Assembly: GCF_021497945.1 (NCBI RefSeq)
Contig: NZ_CP046524.1
Coordinates: forward strand, 1,833,501 to 1,897,500
Direction: 5' to 3'
DNA: 64,000 bases
Origin: Streptococcus oralis
GTDB taxonomy: Bacteria > Bacillota > Bacilli > Lactobacillales > Streptococcaceae
Position 1 is the first letter of the stretch. Every line of letters starts with the position of its first letter. Positions 16,290 to 25,928 of this stretch are shown here, piece after piece. The notes beneath the pieces are model-generated. The model was not told the origin of the DNA and did not search any database. It saw only the letters and a list, made by a program, of their open reading frames with translations. The translations under genes were made by a program, and so were the position numbers.

Positions 16290-17570
16290 TTAGCGGATAT
16301 CCAAGTAATCCAAGACTAACTCACAGAACATCATGTTGGCCCAGGAGAACCATTCGCGGGAGTAGAGCGTTGGATCATCTACGTGGAAGCTTTCGTGCAT
16401 GACACCTGTGCCACCATTGCAGGCAACGAGCTGATCGAGCAAGAATTTCTTCTCCGCCTTATCTCTTGTTGTCAAGCCTTGGATAGAAAGGGCGATTGGC
16501 CAGATATAGCGATAGAAGGTATGAGAACTTCCGAGACCGCTAGCGTATTCTCCTTGGTAGAAGTATGGATTTTCAGGGCTCAGAATGGTCCGACGAGTTG
16601 CTTGGTAAACCTCATCGTCAATCGCACAGTAACCAAGATAGGGAGCAGCCAGTAGACTTGGGACGTTTGGATCATCCATGATGCTAGCATTTCCTAGACC
16701 ATCCACTTCAAAGGCGTAAATCTTTTCGCCCTTACTATTGGTGGTGTAGGCATAATTTTCGATGCCTTCTTGAATCTCTGCTTGGAGACGCTTAGCGTCT
16801 GCCACGATGTTATGGCTATCAGCTAGGTCTAGTTCTGCAAAGATTTCTTGCACATACCCCAAGACAACTACTGCAAACATATTGGACGGAATCAAGTAGC
16901 TATACTGGCAGCAGTCATCACTCGGTCGGAAAGCTGACCAGGTCATACCTGTCACTGCAAAGTCAGGTCCAAATCCATCATTTACCAAGGTGTCTTCCTT
17001 GCGGTCCGTATCACGGACAAAACGATAAGGAGAATTCTTGTGGTCTTGCTCCACTGTCCATAGATGAAGAATTTCCTTGGTCGCTGCGACAAAAGTCTCA
17101 TCAAACTGACTGGTCTCGCCAGTCTCTTTCCAAAGGAGATAAGCCAACTGCAAAGGATAGCAAAGCGAGTCCACCTCATACTTGCGTTCCCAAATCCAAC
17201 CATTAAGGTCGGTATGGTCAGTCTCGTGGTGGCCCTTCCAGTTTTCCTCAATGTTAAAGGAGTTGGCATAGGGATCCTTGAGGATCAAGGTCATCTGACG
17301 CTTAACCAAACCTGCAATGGTCTGACGCAAGAGAGGATCTTTTTTTGCCACATGCAGGTAGGGTCTGAGTTGGGCTGTCGAATCCCGAAGCCACATAGCA
17401 GGAATATCCCCAGTCAAGACAAAAGTTGAGCCATCTTCTAGAATCTCGACTGTATTGTCCAAGGTGTCTGTATAGCAACGCTCAAAGACATCCACCCACT
17501 CCGGATGGTCCTTAGCCCGCTCTGCTACTTCATCCAGCCATTCTCTAACAATTTCTTTCGAATAAACCAT
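16290..17570 (-). CDS. Exo-alpha-1,6-mannosidase, GH125
   Basis: 426-residue inverting exo-alpha-1,6-mannosidase, the characteristic GH125 length. The ATG at 17570 (MVYSKEIVREWLDEVAE) follows AGAGGA; a longer frame upstream has no site. Conserved stretches include GDIPAMWLRDSTAQ, SGLGSSHTFYRYIWP and GGTGVMHESFHVDDP, where acidic residues of the active site are expected. There is no signal peptide, so it acts on imported mannosides. It is the first gene of the minus-strand operon GH125-GH38-ROK-GH20 and is divergent from GH92. It is almost identical over long stretches to the pneumococcal enzyme as I remember it. Confidence 0.93.
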   Translation of the reverse strand: MVYSKEIVREWLDEVAERAKDHPEWVDVFERCYTDTLDNTVEILEDGSTFVLTGDIPAMWLRDSTAQLRPYLHVAKKDPLLRQTIAGLVKRQMTLILKDPYANSFNIEENWKGHHETDHTDLNGWIWERKYEVDSLCYPLQLAYLLWKETGETSQFDETFVAATKEILHLWTVEQDHKNSPYRFVRDTDRKEDTLVNDGFGPDFAVTGMTWSAFRPSDDCCQYSYLIPSNMFAVVVLGYVQEIFAELDLADSHNIVADAKRLQAEIQEGIENYAYTTNSKGEKIYAFEVDGLGNASIMDDPNVPSLLAAPYLGYCAIDDEVYQATRRTILSPENPYFYQGEYASGLGSSHTFYRYIWPIALSIQGLTTRDKAEKKFLLDQLVACNGGTGVMHESFHVDDPTLYSREWFSWANMMFCELVLDYLDIR

Positions 17571-17709
17571 TTTTAATTTTTCCTCTTTCAAACAAGTTTC
17601 ATGTTCAGTATATAGTTTTTGAGACAGAAAATACATACACAAATGATAGTCATTTTTCTACAAAATTGCTTACTTTCGAACCCCATCTCTAAAGGTCTCA
17701 TTTTTCTGA

Positions 17710-17715
17710 TATAAT
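17710..17715 (+). promoter_or_regulatory. -10 box of the GH92 gene
   Basis: A perfect TATAAT lies 27 bases before the GH92 start; the -35 region is weak. A divergent promoter for the GH125 operon must lie in 17580-17700, where TATACT near 17615-17620 on the minus strand is a candidate. Confidence 0.5.
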
Positions 17716-17741
17716 GTAGAAAAACAGCTAAAGGAAAGACT

Positions 17742-19829
17742 ATGAAACCACTACTTGAAACCATCGATACCCGCTTTGGGACTGCTAGCAAGCATGCCTT
17801 TTCTCGAGGAAATACCCTGCCTTACACGGGCGTTCCTTTTGGGATGAATTACTTTGTGCCTCAGACCAGCGACCAGGAGGGAGCTTGGTTTTTCGATCCG
17901 CATCTGCCTATCTTTCAGGGGATTCGATTAACCCATCAGCCCAGTCCTTGGATTGGCGACTACTCTTGGCTCCTTCTGACACCTGTCACCGGCCAGCTTG
18001 GGGGTGACAGCCTCTTTCATCGCCAGTCTTCTTATGATATCGAAAAAGCCTCCTTCCACCCCCATTATCTGAAGATTTTCTCCCTGCGCTATCAGATTGA
18101 AACCCAGCTCACACCGACTTGCTATGGCGCTTCTATTCGTTTGGAGCAAAAGCAAGGCAAAGCCCTCTCCCTCTATCTTCACGCAGTAGATGAACTGACA
18201 GTAGAGCAAGTAGATAAGCGAACTCTTGCCCTGCGACAAGAAGGTAAAACTGAGACCAACAAAAATCCACTAACGATGTTCACATCCCTGAAAATGAACA
18301 CGGATTTTCTTGCCATCAGCCAAGAAGGTGGAGACTGGCGAATTGACTTAGCAAGCAGTCATGCTGAGATTCAGCTAGCAACTTCTTTCATCTCGCCTTC
18401 TCAAGCTCTGCTTAATCTACCTCAAAAGGACTTTGGCAGCTGTAAAGCAAGTGCCCAGGCGGACTGGGAAAATCTCCTCCATCGTTTTGACATACTAGAG
18501 ACAGGAGAAGCTGACCGAACCTTCTTTGACCACTGCCTTTACAGACTCTTCCTCTTCCCACAGACTTTTTATGAAGTGAACGAGTCAGGGCAAGCCATCC
18601 ATATGGACCTGACTACTGGTACTGTCAAGCCCGGTGTCCTCTTTAGCAATAATGGCTTCTGGGATACCTTCCGCACCACCTTCCCCCTCTTTGTGCTTGT
18701 CATACCGGAACACTATCGTCTCTTTTTAGAAGGCTTTCTCAATAGCTACCGCGATACTGGATTCCTTCCAAAATGGCTAGCTCCAGACGAACGGGGTATA
18801 ATGCCTGGTACCCTTTTAGATGGCATTATCGCAGACAGCGCCTGCAAGGACATGGCCCCCGACCTAGAAAAAGAACTCCTTCAAGCCATGCTTGAAACAG
18901 CCACTAAGTCCGACCCTCTCGGCATCAATGGCCGCCACGGACTAGCCCAATACCAAGAACTGGGCTACCTCTCTACCGACCACCACGAAAGCGTCAGCCA
19001 TACCCTAGACTATGCCTATAGTGACTTTTGTATCGCCAGCTGTGCCGAAAAGCTTGGTCAGAATGACATCGCGGAAACTTATAGAACTGCGTCTCAAAAT
19101 TACCGCCATCTATTTGACGCTGAGACAGGTTACATGCGAGCGCGAGACAGCCAAGGCAACTTCCGCCCTGACTTCTCTCCTTATAGTTGGGGACGAGACT
19201 ACGCCGAATGCTCTGCCATTCAAGCGACTTTAGGCGTCCTCCACGACATCCCAGGCTTAATCCAACTTATGGGCGGAAAAGAAGCCTTTAGCAACTATCT
19301 TTTGAAAGCCTGTCAGGATGCTCCACTCTTTGAGACGACTGGCTATGGTTACGAGATTCATGAAATGAGCGAGATGGCTACTGCTCCCTTTGAACAAGTC
19401 GCCATCTCTAACCAGCCTAGCTTCCACATTACATATCTCTTTCGCTACAGCGACTACCCTGACTATACCGCTCTTCTCATCAAGACGCTCCGTCAGAAAG
19501 CCTTTCACCCAAGCTGGGAAGCCTATCCTGGCGATGAGGACAATGGTAGCCTCTCGGCTTGGTACATCTGGTCAGCTCTCGGATTCTATCCGACCTGTCC
19601 AGGCAAGCCCGGCTATGATCTCGGAATTCCTCTCTTTGATCACCTCCGTGTCTACCTGGCTAAGGAAAATAAATGGCTGGATATCCATGCCGAGCAAAAC
19701 TACAGTCATTTCAACTTTGTAAAAGAATGCCGACTGGACAAGACCCCAGTATCTAGCATTCAACACCAAGACCTCTTGAAAGCTGAGCAACTGACCTTCA
19801 CTCTCAGCTGGTTGCCAAGTCACTCATAA
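17742..19829 (+). CDS. Alpha-mannosidase, GH92, cytoplasmic
   Basis: 695-residue calcium-dependent exo-alpha-mannosidase family member. The start follows AAAGGAAAGACT. N-terminal beta-domain signatures (DTRFGTASKHAFSRGNTLPY, GVPFGMN) and the (alpha/alpha)6 domain (FWDTFRTTFPL, LPKWLAPDERG, GYEIHEMSEMA, GDEDNGSLSAWYIWSALGFYP) are all present. In most GH92 enzymes the acid Glu is in a G-N-E-P-S-H-H motif; here it reads S-N-Q-P-S-F-H near residue 558. Gln at this place has been described for a GH92 acting on mannosyl-phosphate, so specificity may be unusual. No signal peptide. It is divergent from the GH125 operon and convergent with GH29, sharing a terminator. Confidence 0.9.
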   Translation: MKPLLETIDTRFGTASKHAFSRGNTLPYTGVPFGMNYFVPQTSDQEGAWFFDPHLPIFQGIRLTHQPSPWIGDYSWLLLTPVTGQLGGDSLFHRQSSYDIEKASFHPHYLKIFSLRYQIETQLTPTCYGASIRLEQKQGKALSLYLHAVDELTVEQVDKRTLALRQEGKTETNKNPLTMFTSLKMNTDFLAISQEGGDWRIDLASSHAEIQLATSFISPSQALLNLPQKDFGSCKASAQADWENLLHRFDILETGEADRTFFDHCLYRLFLFPQTFYEVNESGQAIHMDLTTGTVKPGVLFSNNGFWDTFRTTFPLFVLVIPEHYRLFLEGFLNSYRDTGFLPKWLAPDERGIMPGTLLDGIIADSACKDMAPDLEKELLQAMLETATKSDPLGINGRHGLAQYQELGYLSTDHHESVSHTLDYAYSDFCIASCAEKLGQNDIAETYRTASQNYRHLFDAETGYMRARDSQGNFRPDFSPYSWGRDYAECSAIQATLGVLHDIPGLIQLMGGKEAFSNYLLKACQDAPLFETTGYGYEIHEMSEMATAPFEQVAISNQPSFHITYLFRYSDYPDYTALLIKTLRQKAFHPSWEAYPGDEDNGSLSAWYIWSALGFYPTCPGKPGYDLGIPLFDHLRVYLAKENKWLDIHAEQNYSHFNFVKECRLDKTPVSSIQHQDLLKAEQLTFTLSWLPSHS

Positions 19830-19833
19830 CCAA

Positions 19834-19862
19834 AAGAACCTTTGCATCGCGCAAAGGTTCTT
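19834..19862. terminator. Shared terminator of GH92 and GH29
   Basis: A perfect 12-bp stem AAGAACCTTTGC / GCAAAGGTTCTT with a 5-base loop between two convergent genes; it can serve both. Confidence 0.85.
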
Positions 19863-19865
19863 CTT

Positions 19866-21548
19866 TTATGAAACTTGGACCTGAAGCTGGTCAACCAGCT
19901 GCCCATCTACCGTCAGATTCAGATAAAAATCTAAGCTTTTATCTCCTGCAAAATACAAGGTTGGTATCGTCAGCCTTTTTTCAGTCTCGCCAACTTGAAA
20001 CGCAAGGACTTGAATCTCGTCCCGATAAGCGACACCATGCACACCCGTCCCTGGTTGAATCGAAATCTTAGCTTCTAAAGGGCTGCTAGATTCTCTGCGT
20101 TTCACTGTATAGTGCACATTTTCTCCCTTGGTCACAGCCAGACTTTTTTCTGAGAACTCTAGTTGCTGAACAGCTTCTTTTTTCGACAAAGTAGGAGTTT
20201 TATAGAGAGAAATCTTAGTTAACAAAGGCAAAGTCTGGGCCTCTGTAATGATGACACGAATCTTCTGCGCCTCAACTACTGATCCTCGTAAGAGGCGTTT
20301 ATAGCCAACAGTATAGCCGGATCCAAACTCCTGCCAGACACCGTCCAACTCTACCTGAACATGAAAAGCGGCGATGCGTTGCCCCAGCTTCAAATCTTCT
20401 CTTAACTCAATCACATCAAAAGTTTTAGGTGATCCTAAATCGAGCTCTAATTGGATTGGCAACTCTGCATCACTTGCCCAAGAACTGGTCTTCCGTCCAT
20501 CTGTCAGATGATGACAGGCAAAGTCTGGTGATAGAGCCGGACCAGATACCTTGGCTCCCAGAGCCAAATCTTCTTTGTAGAACTCGTCACGGTAGGCAGC
20601 AAATTCATAGAGACGCTGGATATCCTTTTCGTCAAAGAGGCCATCTTGGTTCGGTGGGATATTAAGCAAGAGTGGAGTTCCCCGCCCTACCGAGTGAAAG
20701 TAGATTTCGACCAACTCCTCGAGAGACTTGGGATCCTGATCCTCATGGTAAAACCAGCCTGGCCGAAGAGAAACATCTGCCTCGCCGATTGAAAATAGCG
20801 TTCCAGAGGGGTCTCCGTGCTGTAGATAATCTAATTCCGCTTCTGTTCCTAACTGGCCTGGTTTGACTTTTTGCCACAAGGGATCCCCTGCATAGCCTCG
20901 TTCATTTCCAATCCAGCGAATACTGGTCCCTTCAGTTGAGAAAATCAAACAATCGCCCTGCAAGTCACGAATGGTTTCAAACCAAGTCACAAACTCATAG
21001 TTGACCTTCTGGGCCCCTTCGCCTCGAGCACCATCCATCCACACCTCAGCGAACTTCCCGACATTCCCATAGGCAGGATTTGACAAAATTTCCTTCAATT
21101 GAGCCAGATAGTAGGCATTGTAGTCCGCTTCTTTGTCCACGTGATAGAGGGGACTGTGAGCATCCCAAGGAGACAAATACACTCCCAAATCCATGTCAAG
21201 CTCAGTCGCAGCTTGAGAAACTTCGAGAAGCAAGTCCCCCTTTCCATCCCTCCAAGGACTAGCCTTGACCGAATAATCTGTATGGGCTGTTGGGTAGAGG
21301 ACAAAACCATCGTGGTGCTTAACCACCAAAATCAGTTTTTTAAAACCCGTTTCTTTGAGCACTCGAACCCATTCACGCACATCCAACTTGGTCGGGTTAA
21401 AACGCATAGGATCCTCTTGACCACTTCCCCATTCTTGGTCATAAAAGGTATTGGGACCAAAATGGATAAAGGCAGCTAGTTCATCCTCTAAATAAGCTAG
21501 CTGGGCCTGGCTTGGTAATGGTCCATGCGGTTTTATTTTCGTCATCAT
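19866..21548 (-). CDS. Alpha-L-fucosidase, GH29, with a C-terminal beta-sandwich
   Basis: About 560 residues. The start is one of two adjacent ATGs (21548 or 21545; the protein then reads MTKIKPHGPLPSQ); the upstream AGAGATGTGAG is a weak site. The GH29 barrel covers about 1-340, with HFGPNTFYDQEWG, LILVVKHHDGFVLYP and the nucleophile Asp in FAEVWMDGARGEG. A discoidin-like (F5/8C or CBM32-like) region follows (SSWASDAELPIQLELDLG to about 460), then a further beta domain. There is no signal peptide, so it acts inside the cell on fucosylated fragments. It belongs to the N-glycan cluster by position and closely resembles the pneumococcal homologue. Confidence 0.9.
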   Translation of the reverse strand: MMTKIKPHGPLPSQAQLAYLEDELAAFIHFGPNTFYDQEWGSGQEDPMRFNPTKLDVREWVRVLKETGFKKLILVVKHHDGFVLYPTAHTDYSVKASPWRDGKGDLLLEVSQAATELDMDLGVYLSPWDAHSPLYHVDKEADYNAYYLAQLKEILSNPAYGNVGKFAEVWMDGARGEGAQKVNYEFVTWFETIRDLQGDCLIFSTEGTSIRWIGNERGYAGDPLWQKVKPGQLGTEAELDYLQHGDPSGTLFSIGEADVSLRPGWFYHEDQDPKSLEELVEIYFHSVGRGTPLLLNIPPNQDGLFDEKDIQRLYEFAAYRDEFYKEDLALGAKVSGPALSPDFACHHLTDGRKTSSWASDAELPIQLELDLGSPKTFDVIELREDLKLGQRIAAFHVQVELDGVWQEFGSGYTVGYKRLLRGSVVEAQKIRVIITEAQTLPLLTKISLYKTPTLSKKEAVQQLEFSEKSLAVTKGENVHYTVKRRESSSPLEAKISIQPGTGVHGVAYRDEIQVLAFQVGETEKRLTIPTLYFAGDKSLDFYLNLTVDGQLVDQLQVQVS

Positions 21549-21576
21549 CTCACATCTCTTTCTCTTGTTCACAAAG

Positions 21577-21597
21577 TTATCCACACGTTGTGGATAA
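21577..21597. promoter_or_regulatory. Inverted pair of consensus DnaA boxes (pair 1)
   Basis: TTATCCACA (21577-21585) and TGTGGATAA (21589-21597), both perfect DnaA boxes, face each other with a 3-base spacer. They lie about 30 bases upstream of the GH29 start. Binding by DnaA is inferred from sequence only. Confidence 0.65.
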
Positions 21598-21786
21598 GAA
21601 AACATGCCTAAAAACTAGCTTTTCTAGACTCCAGCTCTTTGACTTTGAACCTATCACCTTCAGCAAACTCTGCTCAAATCCCCACTGCACTAGGATTTCT
21701 ACTAGAAAGCTGACCAGTTACTAGTTGCCGGTACTATTATTAAGAACCCTCTAGGATATTAGCTGAATGTCCTGCTCTCCCCAGAC

Positions 21787-21807
21787 TTATCCACAACTTG
21801 TGAATAA
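21787..21807. promoter_or_regulatory. Inverted pair of DnaA boxes (pair 2)
   Basis: TTATCCACA (21787-21795) and TGTGAATAA (21799-21807, reverse TTATTCACA) repeat the arrangement of pair 1 with the same 3-base spacer, exactly 210 bp further on. The rest of 21610-22200 is AT-rich with no gene; a weak ARG-box-like TGTACAATATACA near 21912 may concern arc control. Confidence 0.65.
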
Positions 21808-22200
21808 ACCATTCTTCCTAGTTGTTACCTCGTTGACTATAACAAAAAATCTAGGTACCGTCAATAAGACAAGGCTGTCTTCCTAAATACTCAGAAAAGA
21901 TTCTATAATTTGTACAATATACATTTTATGCCATTCAAAAGAAAGGTTTTCAGATAGATTTCATATAATTTTCTAAGCGACTTTCAATCACTGCTCCTCT
22001 CAATTCCTCGTCAGAACTGAATTAAAATCTGGACATTTCTTCTTAAAATGTGAAATTTAGCATAATTTTTTCAAAAAATATTATATTCTTTTTAGTAGAA
22101 GTTTATACATTTATTTCCTGTAATTCCTTTTACTATCGTATAATAACATAAAATACTACTAAAACCTTGTTTTGTCCGAATTTTTAATCATTTTTTACTA

Positions 22201-22248
22201 TTGACACGCCTCTGAGAATATGATATAACGTAAATGTAAGCGGTACCA
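22201..22248 (+). promoter_or_regulatory. arc operon promoter with cre site
   Basis: A consensus TTGACA (22201-22206) and TATAAC (22224-22229) have 17-base spacing. TGTAAGCGGTACCA (22235-22248) matches the cre consensus with one mismatch and covers the expected start of transcription, so CcpA repression is likely. Confidence 0.85.
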
Positions 22249-22287
22249 AAAAGGTGCCACCGTGAAAATTTTTAAGGAGGAAAACAC

Positions 22288-23517
22288 ATGTCTTCACATC
22301 CAATTCAGGTATTCTCAGAAATTGGGAAACTGAAAAAAGTTATGTTGCACCGTCCAGGCAAAGAGTTGGAAAACTTGTTGCCGGACTATCTCGAAAGGCT
22401 TCTTTTTGATGACATTCCATTCTTGGAAGATGCTCAAAAAGAACATGACGCATTTGCTCAAGCTCTTCGTGATGAAGGAATTGAGGTCCTTTACCTAGAG
22501 CAATTGGCTGCTGAATCATTGACTTCCCCAGAAATCCGCGATCAATTTATCGAGGAATATTTAGACGAAGCCAACATCCGTGGTCGTCAAACCAAGGCGG
22601 CTATTCGTGAATTGCTTCACGGTATCAAGGACAACCAAGAATTGGTTGAAAAAACTATGGCAGGGGTTCAAAAAGTTGAATTGCCAGAAATTCCTGAAGA
22701 AGCAAAAGGCTTAACTGACTTGGTTGAGTCAGACTATCCATTTGCTATCGACCCAATGCCAAACCTCTACTTCACTCGCGACCCATTTGCAACCATTGGT
22801 AATGCCGTATCGCTTAACCACATGTATGCAGATACTCGTAACCGTGAAACTCTTTATGGTAAATACATTTTCAAACACCATCCAATCTATGGTGGAAAAG
22901 TAGAATTAGTCTACAACCGTGAAGAAGATACACGTATTGAAGGTGGAGATGAGCTCGTTCTTTCTAAAGACGTTCTCGCAGTAGGTATTTCTCAACGTAC
23001 AGATGCAGCTTCGATTGAAAAACTCTTGGTGAACATTTTCAAGAAAAATGTTGGCTTCAAGAAAGTATTGGCATTTGAATTTGCTAACAACCGTAAATTC
23101 ATGCACTTGGATACTGTCTTCACCATGGTTGACTATGACAAATTCACAATTCACCCAGAAATCGAAGGCGATCTTCGTGTGTACTCTGTCACTTATGAAG
23201 ATGAAAAACTCAAGATTGTTGAAGAAAAAGGTGACTTAGCTGAACTTCTTGCGAAGAACCTCGGCATAGAAAAAGTTCATTTGATCCGTTGCGGTGGTGG
23301 CAATATCGTAGCAGCTGCGCGTGAACAATGGAATGACGGCTCCAACACTTTGACCATCGCACCTGGTGTAGTCGTCGTTTATGCCCGCAATACCATTACC
23401 AATAAGATCCTAGAAGAATACGGGCTTCGCTTGATTAAGATTCGCGGAAGCGAATTGGTTCGGGGCCGTGGTGGACCTCGTTGTATGTCTATGCCATTTG
23501 AACGTGAAGAAGTATAA
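22288..23517 (+). CDS. arcA: Arginine deiminase
   Basis: 409 residues. It converts arginine to citrulline and ammonia, the first step of the arginine deiminase pathway for ATP gain and acid resistance. The start follows AAGGAGG by seven bases. Substrate and catalytic motifs are visible: [10 protein letters not shown], the EGGDELVLS guanidinium-site segment, the [11 protein letters not shown]is region and, at the C-terminus, the nucleophilic Cys in [15 protein letters not shown]. It is the first gene of arcA-arcB-arcC-arcD with a dipeptidase at the end. A promoter with a cre site precedes it; arginine-dependent control by ArgR-type regulators is known in pneumococcus and likely here. Confidence 0.98.
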   Translation: MSSHPIQVFSEIGKLKKVMLHRPGKELENLLPDYLERLLFDDIPFLEDAQKEHDAFAQALRDEGIEVLYLEQLAAESLTSPEIRDQFIEEYLDEANIRGRQTKAAIRELLHGIKDNQELVEKTMAGVQKVELPEIPEEAKGLTDLVESDYPFAIDPMPNLYFTRDPFATIGNAVSLNHMYADTRNRETLYGKYIFKHHPIYGGKVELVYNREEDTRIEGGDELVLSKDVLAVGISQRTDAASIEKLLVNIFKKNVGFKKVLAFEFANNRKFMHLDTVFTMVDYDKFTIHPEIEGDLRVYSVTYEDEKLKIVEEKGDLAELLAKNLGIEKVHLIRCGGGNIVAAAREQWNDGSNTLTIAPGVVVVYARNTITNKILEEYGLRLIKIRGSELVRGRGGPRCMSMPFEREEV

Positions 23518-23573
23518 TCGCTGTTCAGTATTTGTCAATAAAAAATGTAAAAATAGAAAGAGGAAATAATAGA

Positions 23574-24590
23574 ATGACACATTCAGTATTCCAAGGACGT
23601 AGCTTCTTAGCAGAAAAAGACTTTACCCGCGCAGAGTTAGAATACCTAATCGGACTTTCAGCTCATTTGAAAGACTTGAAGAAACGCAATATCCAACACC
23701 ACTACCTTGCTGGTAAAAATATCGCTCTCCTGTTTGAAAAAACTTCTACTCGTACACGTGCAGCCTTTACAACTGCAGCTATTGACCTTGGTGCTCATCC
23801 AGAATACCTCGGAGCAAATGACATTCAGTTAGGTAAAAAAGAATCTACTGAAGATACTGCTAAAGTATTGGGACGCATGTTTGACGGGATTGAATTCCGT
23901 GGTTTCAGCCAACGCATGGTAGAAGAATTGGCAGAATTCTCAGGTGTTCCAGTATGGAATGGTCTAACTGACGAATGGCACCCAACTCAAATGCTCGCTG
24001 ACTACTTGACTGTTCAAGAAAACTTCGGTCGCTTGGAAGGCTTGACATTGGTATACTGTGGTGATGGACGTAACAACGTTGCCAATAGCTTGCTCGTAAC
24101 AGGTGCTATCCTTGGTGTTAACGTTCACATCTTCTCACCAAAAGAACTCTTCCCAGAAAAAGAAATCGTTGAATTGGCTGAAGGATTTGCTAAAGAAAGT
24201 GGTGCACACGTCCTCATCACCGAAGATGCAGACGAAGCTGTCAAAGGTGCCGATGTACTTTACACAGACGTTTGGGTATCTATGGGTGAAGAAGACAAAT
24301 TCGCAGAACGCGTTGCACTTTTGAAACCTTACCAAGTCAATATGGACTTAGTGAAAAAAGCAAACAATGAAAACTTGATCTTCCTCCACTGTTTACCAGC
24401 ATTCCACGACACTCACACTGTTTATGGTAAAGATGTTGCTGAAAAATTTGGCGTAGAGGAAATGGAAGTAACAGACGAAGTCTTCCGCAGCAAATATGCT
24501 CGCCACTTTGACCAAGCAGAAAACCGTATGCACACTATCAAAGCTGTTATGGCTGCTACTCTTGGAAATCTCTACATTCCTAAAGTATAA
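23574..24590 (+). CDS. arcB: Ornithine carbamoyltransferase, catabolic
   Basis: 338 residues. It phosphorolyses citrulline to ornithine and carbamoyl phosphate. The ATG at 23574 follows AGAGGA; a TTG-started in-frame extension to 23532 is rejected for lack of a site. The carbamoyl-phosphate motif [12 protein letters not shown], the HPTQ motif in [10 protein letters not shown], and HCLPAFHD with its reactive Cys are all present. It is 56 bases downstream of arcA. An inverted-repeat element separates it from arcC. Confidence 0.98.
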   Translation: MTHSVFQGRSFLAEKDFTRAELEYLIGLSAHLKDLKKRNIQHHYLAGKNIALLFEKTSTRTRAAFTTAAIDLGAHPEYLGANDIQLGKKESTEDTAKVLGRMFDGIEFRGFSQRMVEELAEFSGVPVWNGLTDEWHPTQMLADYLTVQENFGRLEGLTLVYCGDGRNNVANSLLVTGAILGVNVHIFSPKELFPEKEIVELAEGFAKESGAHVLITEDADEAVKGADVLYTDVWVSMGEEDKFAERVALLKPYQVNMDLVKKANNENLIFLHCLPAFHDTHTVYGKDVAEKFGVEEMEVTDEVFRSKYARHFDQAENRMHTIKAVMAATLGNLYIPKV

Positions 24591-24612
24591 AACTTACTCG
24601 TATACACAACAC

Positions 24613-24763
24613 AGGGGTTGAGACGAAAGCTATGATAGCTTATCAGTTCTAGCGAAAGAAAGCAAGGATCCTCTTTGACAAATTTGCCACCTTACTCTTG
24701 TCATCTTCCTGCTTCCTAGTCTCATTCTGATAAACGTCGGCTGTGCGTTCAGCCCCTTTTATT
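24613..24763. repeat. Imperfect inverted-repeat element between arcB and arcC
   Basis: About 150 bp with outer arms AGGGGTTGAGAC and the inverse of GTTCAGCCCCT, and inner arms that both read TTATCAG followed by a purine-rich AAGCA(A/G)GGA stretch when compared in opposite orientation. The centre is CAAATTTG. A small perfect palindrome AAGCTATGATAGCTT is at 24627-24641. The structure suggests a miniature mobile element or an mRNA-processing hairpin. It does not match BOX or RUP as I know them. Confidence 0.5.
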
Positions 24764-24883
24764 AGTAGCAATGACTAATTTGTCTTTTAAAAAGACGCTA
24801 CCTCCACTTCATATTTTATCATCATACCTGCCTGTAGCTCTTGGAGTTCTGTCAGGTTTACCATATTAAAGAAAGGAGAGCTC

Positions 24884-25831
24884 ATGTCTCATAGAAAAAT
24901 CGTCGTTGCTTTAGGCGGAAATGCCATCCTCTCCACTGATCCATCTGCCCAAGCTCAACAAGCTGCTCTGGTGGAAACAGCTCGTCATCTGGTCAAGTTG
25001 ATTCAAAACGGAGATGAACTGATCATTACTCACGGAAATGGTCCTCAGGTGGGTAACCTCTTGCTTCAACACTTGATGGCAGATTCGGAAAAAAACCCTG
25101 CCTTCCCCCTTGATTCTTTGGTTGCCATGACCGAGGGTAGTATCGGTTTTTGGCTACAATGTGCTCTTGATAACGCATTGCTCGATGTAGGACTTGATAA
25201 AAATGTCGCTTCTGTTGTTACCCAAGTTATAGTAGACAAAGAAGACCCTGCCTTTATCAATCCAACCAAACCAATCGGTCCATTCTACTCAGAAGAGGAT
25301 GCCAAAGCTGAGAGCGAAAAAACAGGAGCAACCTTCAAAGAAGATGCCGGTCGTGGCTGGCGTAAAGTGGTGGCTTCACCAAAACCAATCGACATCAAAG
25401 AAATCAACAGCATCCGCACCTTGCTCGATAATGGTCAAGTTGTCATCGCAGCAGGTGGAGGAGGTATCCCTGTTGTCAAAAATGAAAACGGTTACTTACG
25501 TGGGGTCGAAGCCGTTATCGACAAAGACTTTGCGTCTCAACGACTAGCAGAACTCGTCGAAGCTGACCTCTTTATCGTCCTTACTGGCGTAGACTATGTT
25601 TATGTCAACTACAATAAGCCAGAACAAGAAAAACTTGAACACGTTACTGTCAGTCAACTAAAAGAATACATCAATCAAGGACAATTCGCGCCGGGTAGCA
25701 TGCTACCAAAAGTCGAAGCTGCTATCGATTTTGTAACCAACCGCCCAGAAGGCAAGGCTGTTATCACTTCCCTCAGCAATCTAGGCGCCTTGATCGAGTC
25801 CGAAAGCGGAACAATTATTGTTAAAGACTAG
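24884..25831 (+). CDS. arcC: Carbamate kinase
   Basis: 315 residues. It transfers phosphate from carbamoyl phosphate to ADP, the ATP-yielding step of the arginine deiminase pathway. The start follows GAAAGGAG. Amino-acid kinase signatures are clear: [32 protein letters not shown] and [15 protein letters not shown], with the C-terminal [13 protein letters not shown]. It is downstream of arcB and the inverted-repeat element, and upstream of the antiporter gene arcD. Confidence 0.98.
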   Translation: MSHRKIVVALGGNAILSTDPSAQAQQAALVETARHLVKLIQNGDELIITHGNGPQVGNLLLQHLMADSEKNPAFPLDSLVAMTEGSIGFWLQCALDNALLDVGLDKNVASVVTQVIVDKEDPAFINPTKPIGPFYSEEDAKAESEKTGATFKEDAGRGWRKVVASPKPIDIKEINSIRTLLDNGQVVIAAGGGGIPVVKNENGYLRGVEAVIDKDFASQRLAELVEADLFIVLTGVDYVYVNYNKPEQEKLEHVTVSQLKEYINQGQFAPGSMLPKVEAAIDFVTNRPEGKAVITSLSNLGALIESESGTIIVKD

Positions 25832-25928
25832 CCATTTTAACCCAAGTACAAGCTCTAACTAGGAGTACTCAGGTAAACCAACATCATTCGTTTTTATACT
25901 TTGTGGCATAGTTTAGGAGGAAAAACAA

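Noticed and set aside
21577..21807. Chromosomal replication origin oriC
   Set aside because: DnaA boxes are present, but there is no dnaA or dnaN nearby and only four boxes; a secondary DnaA-binding locus is more likely.
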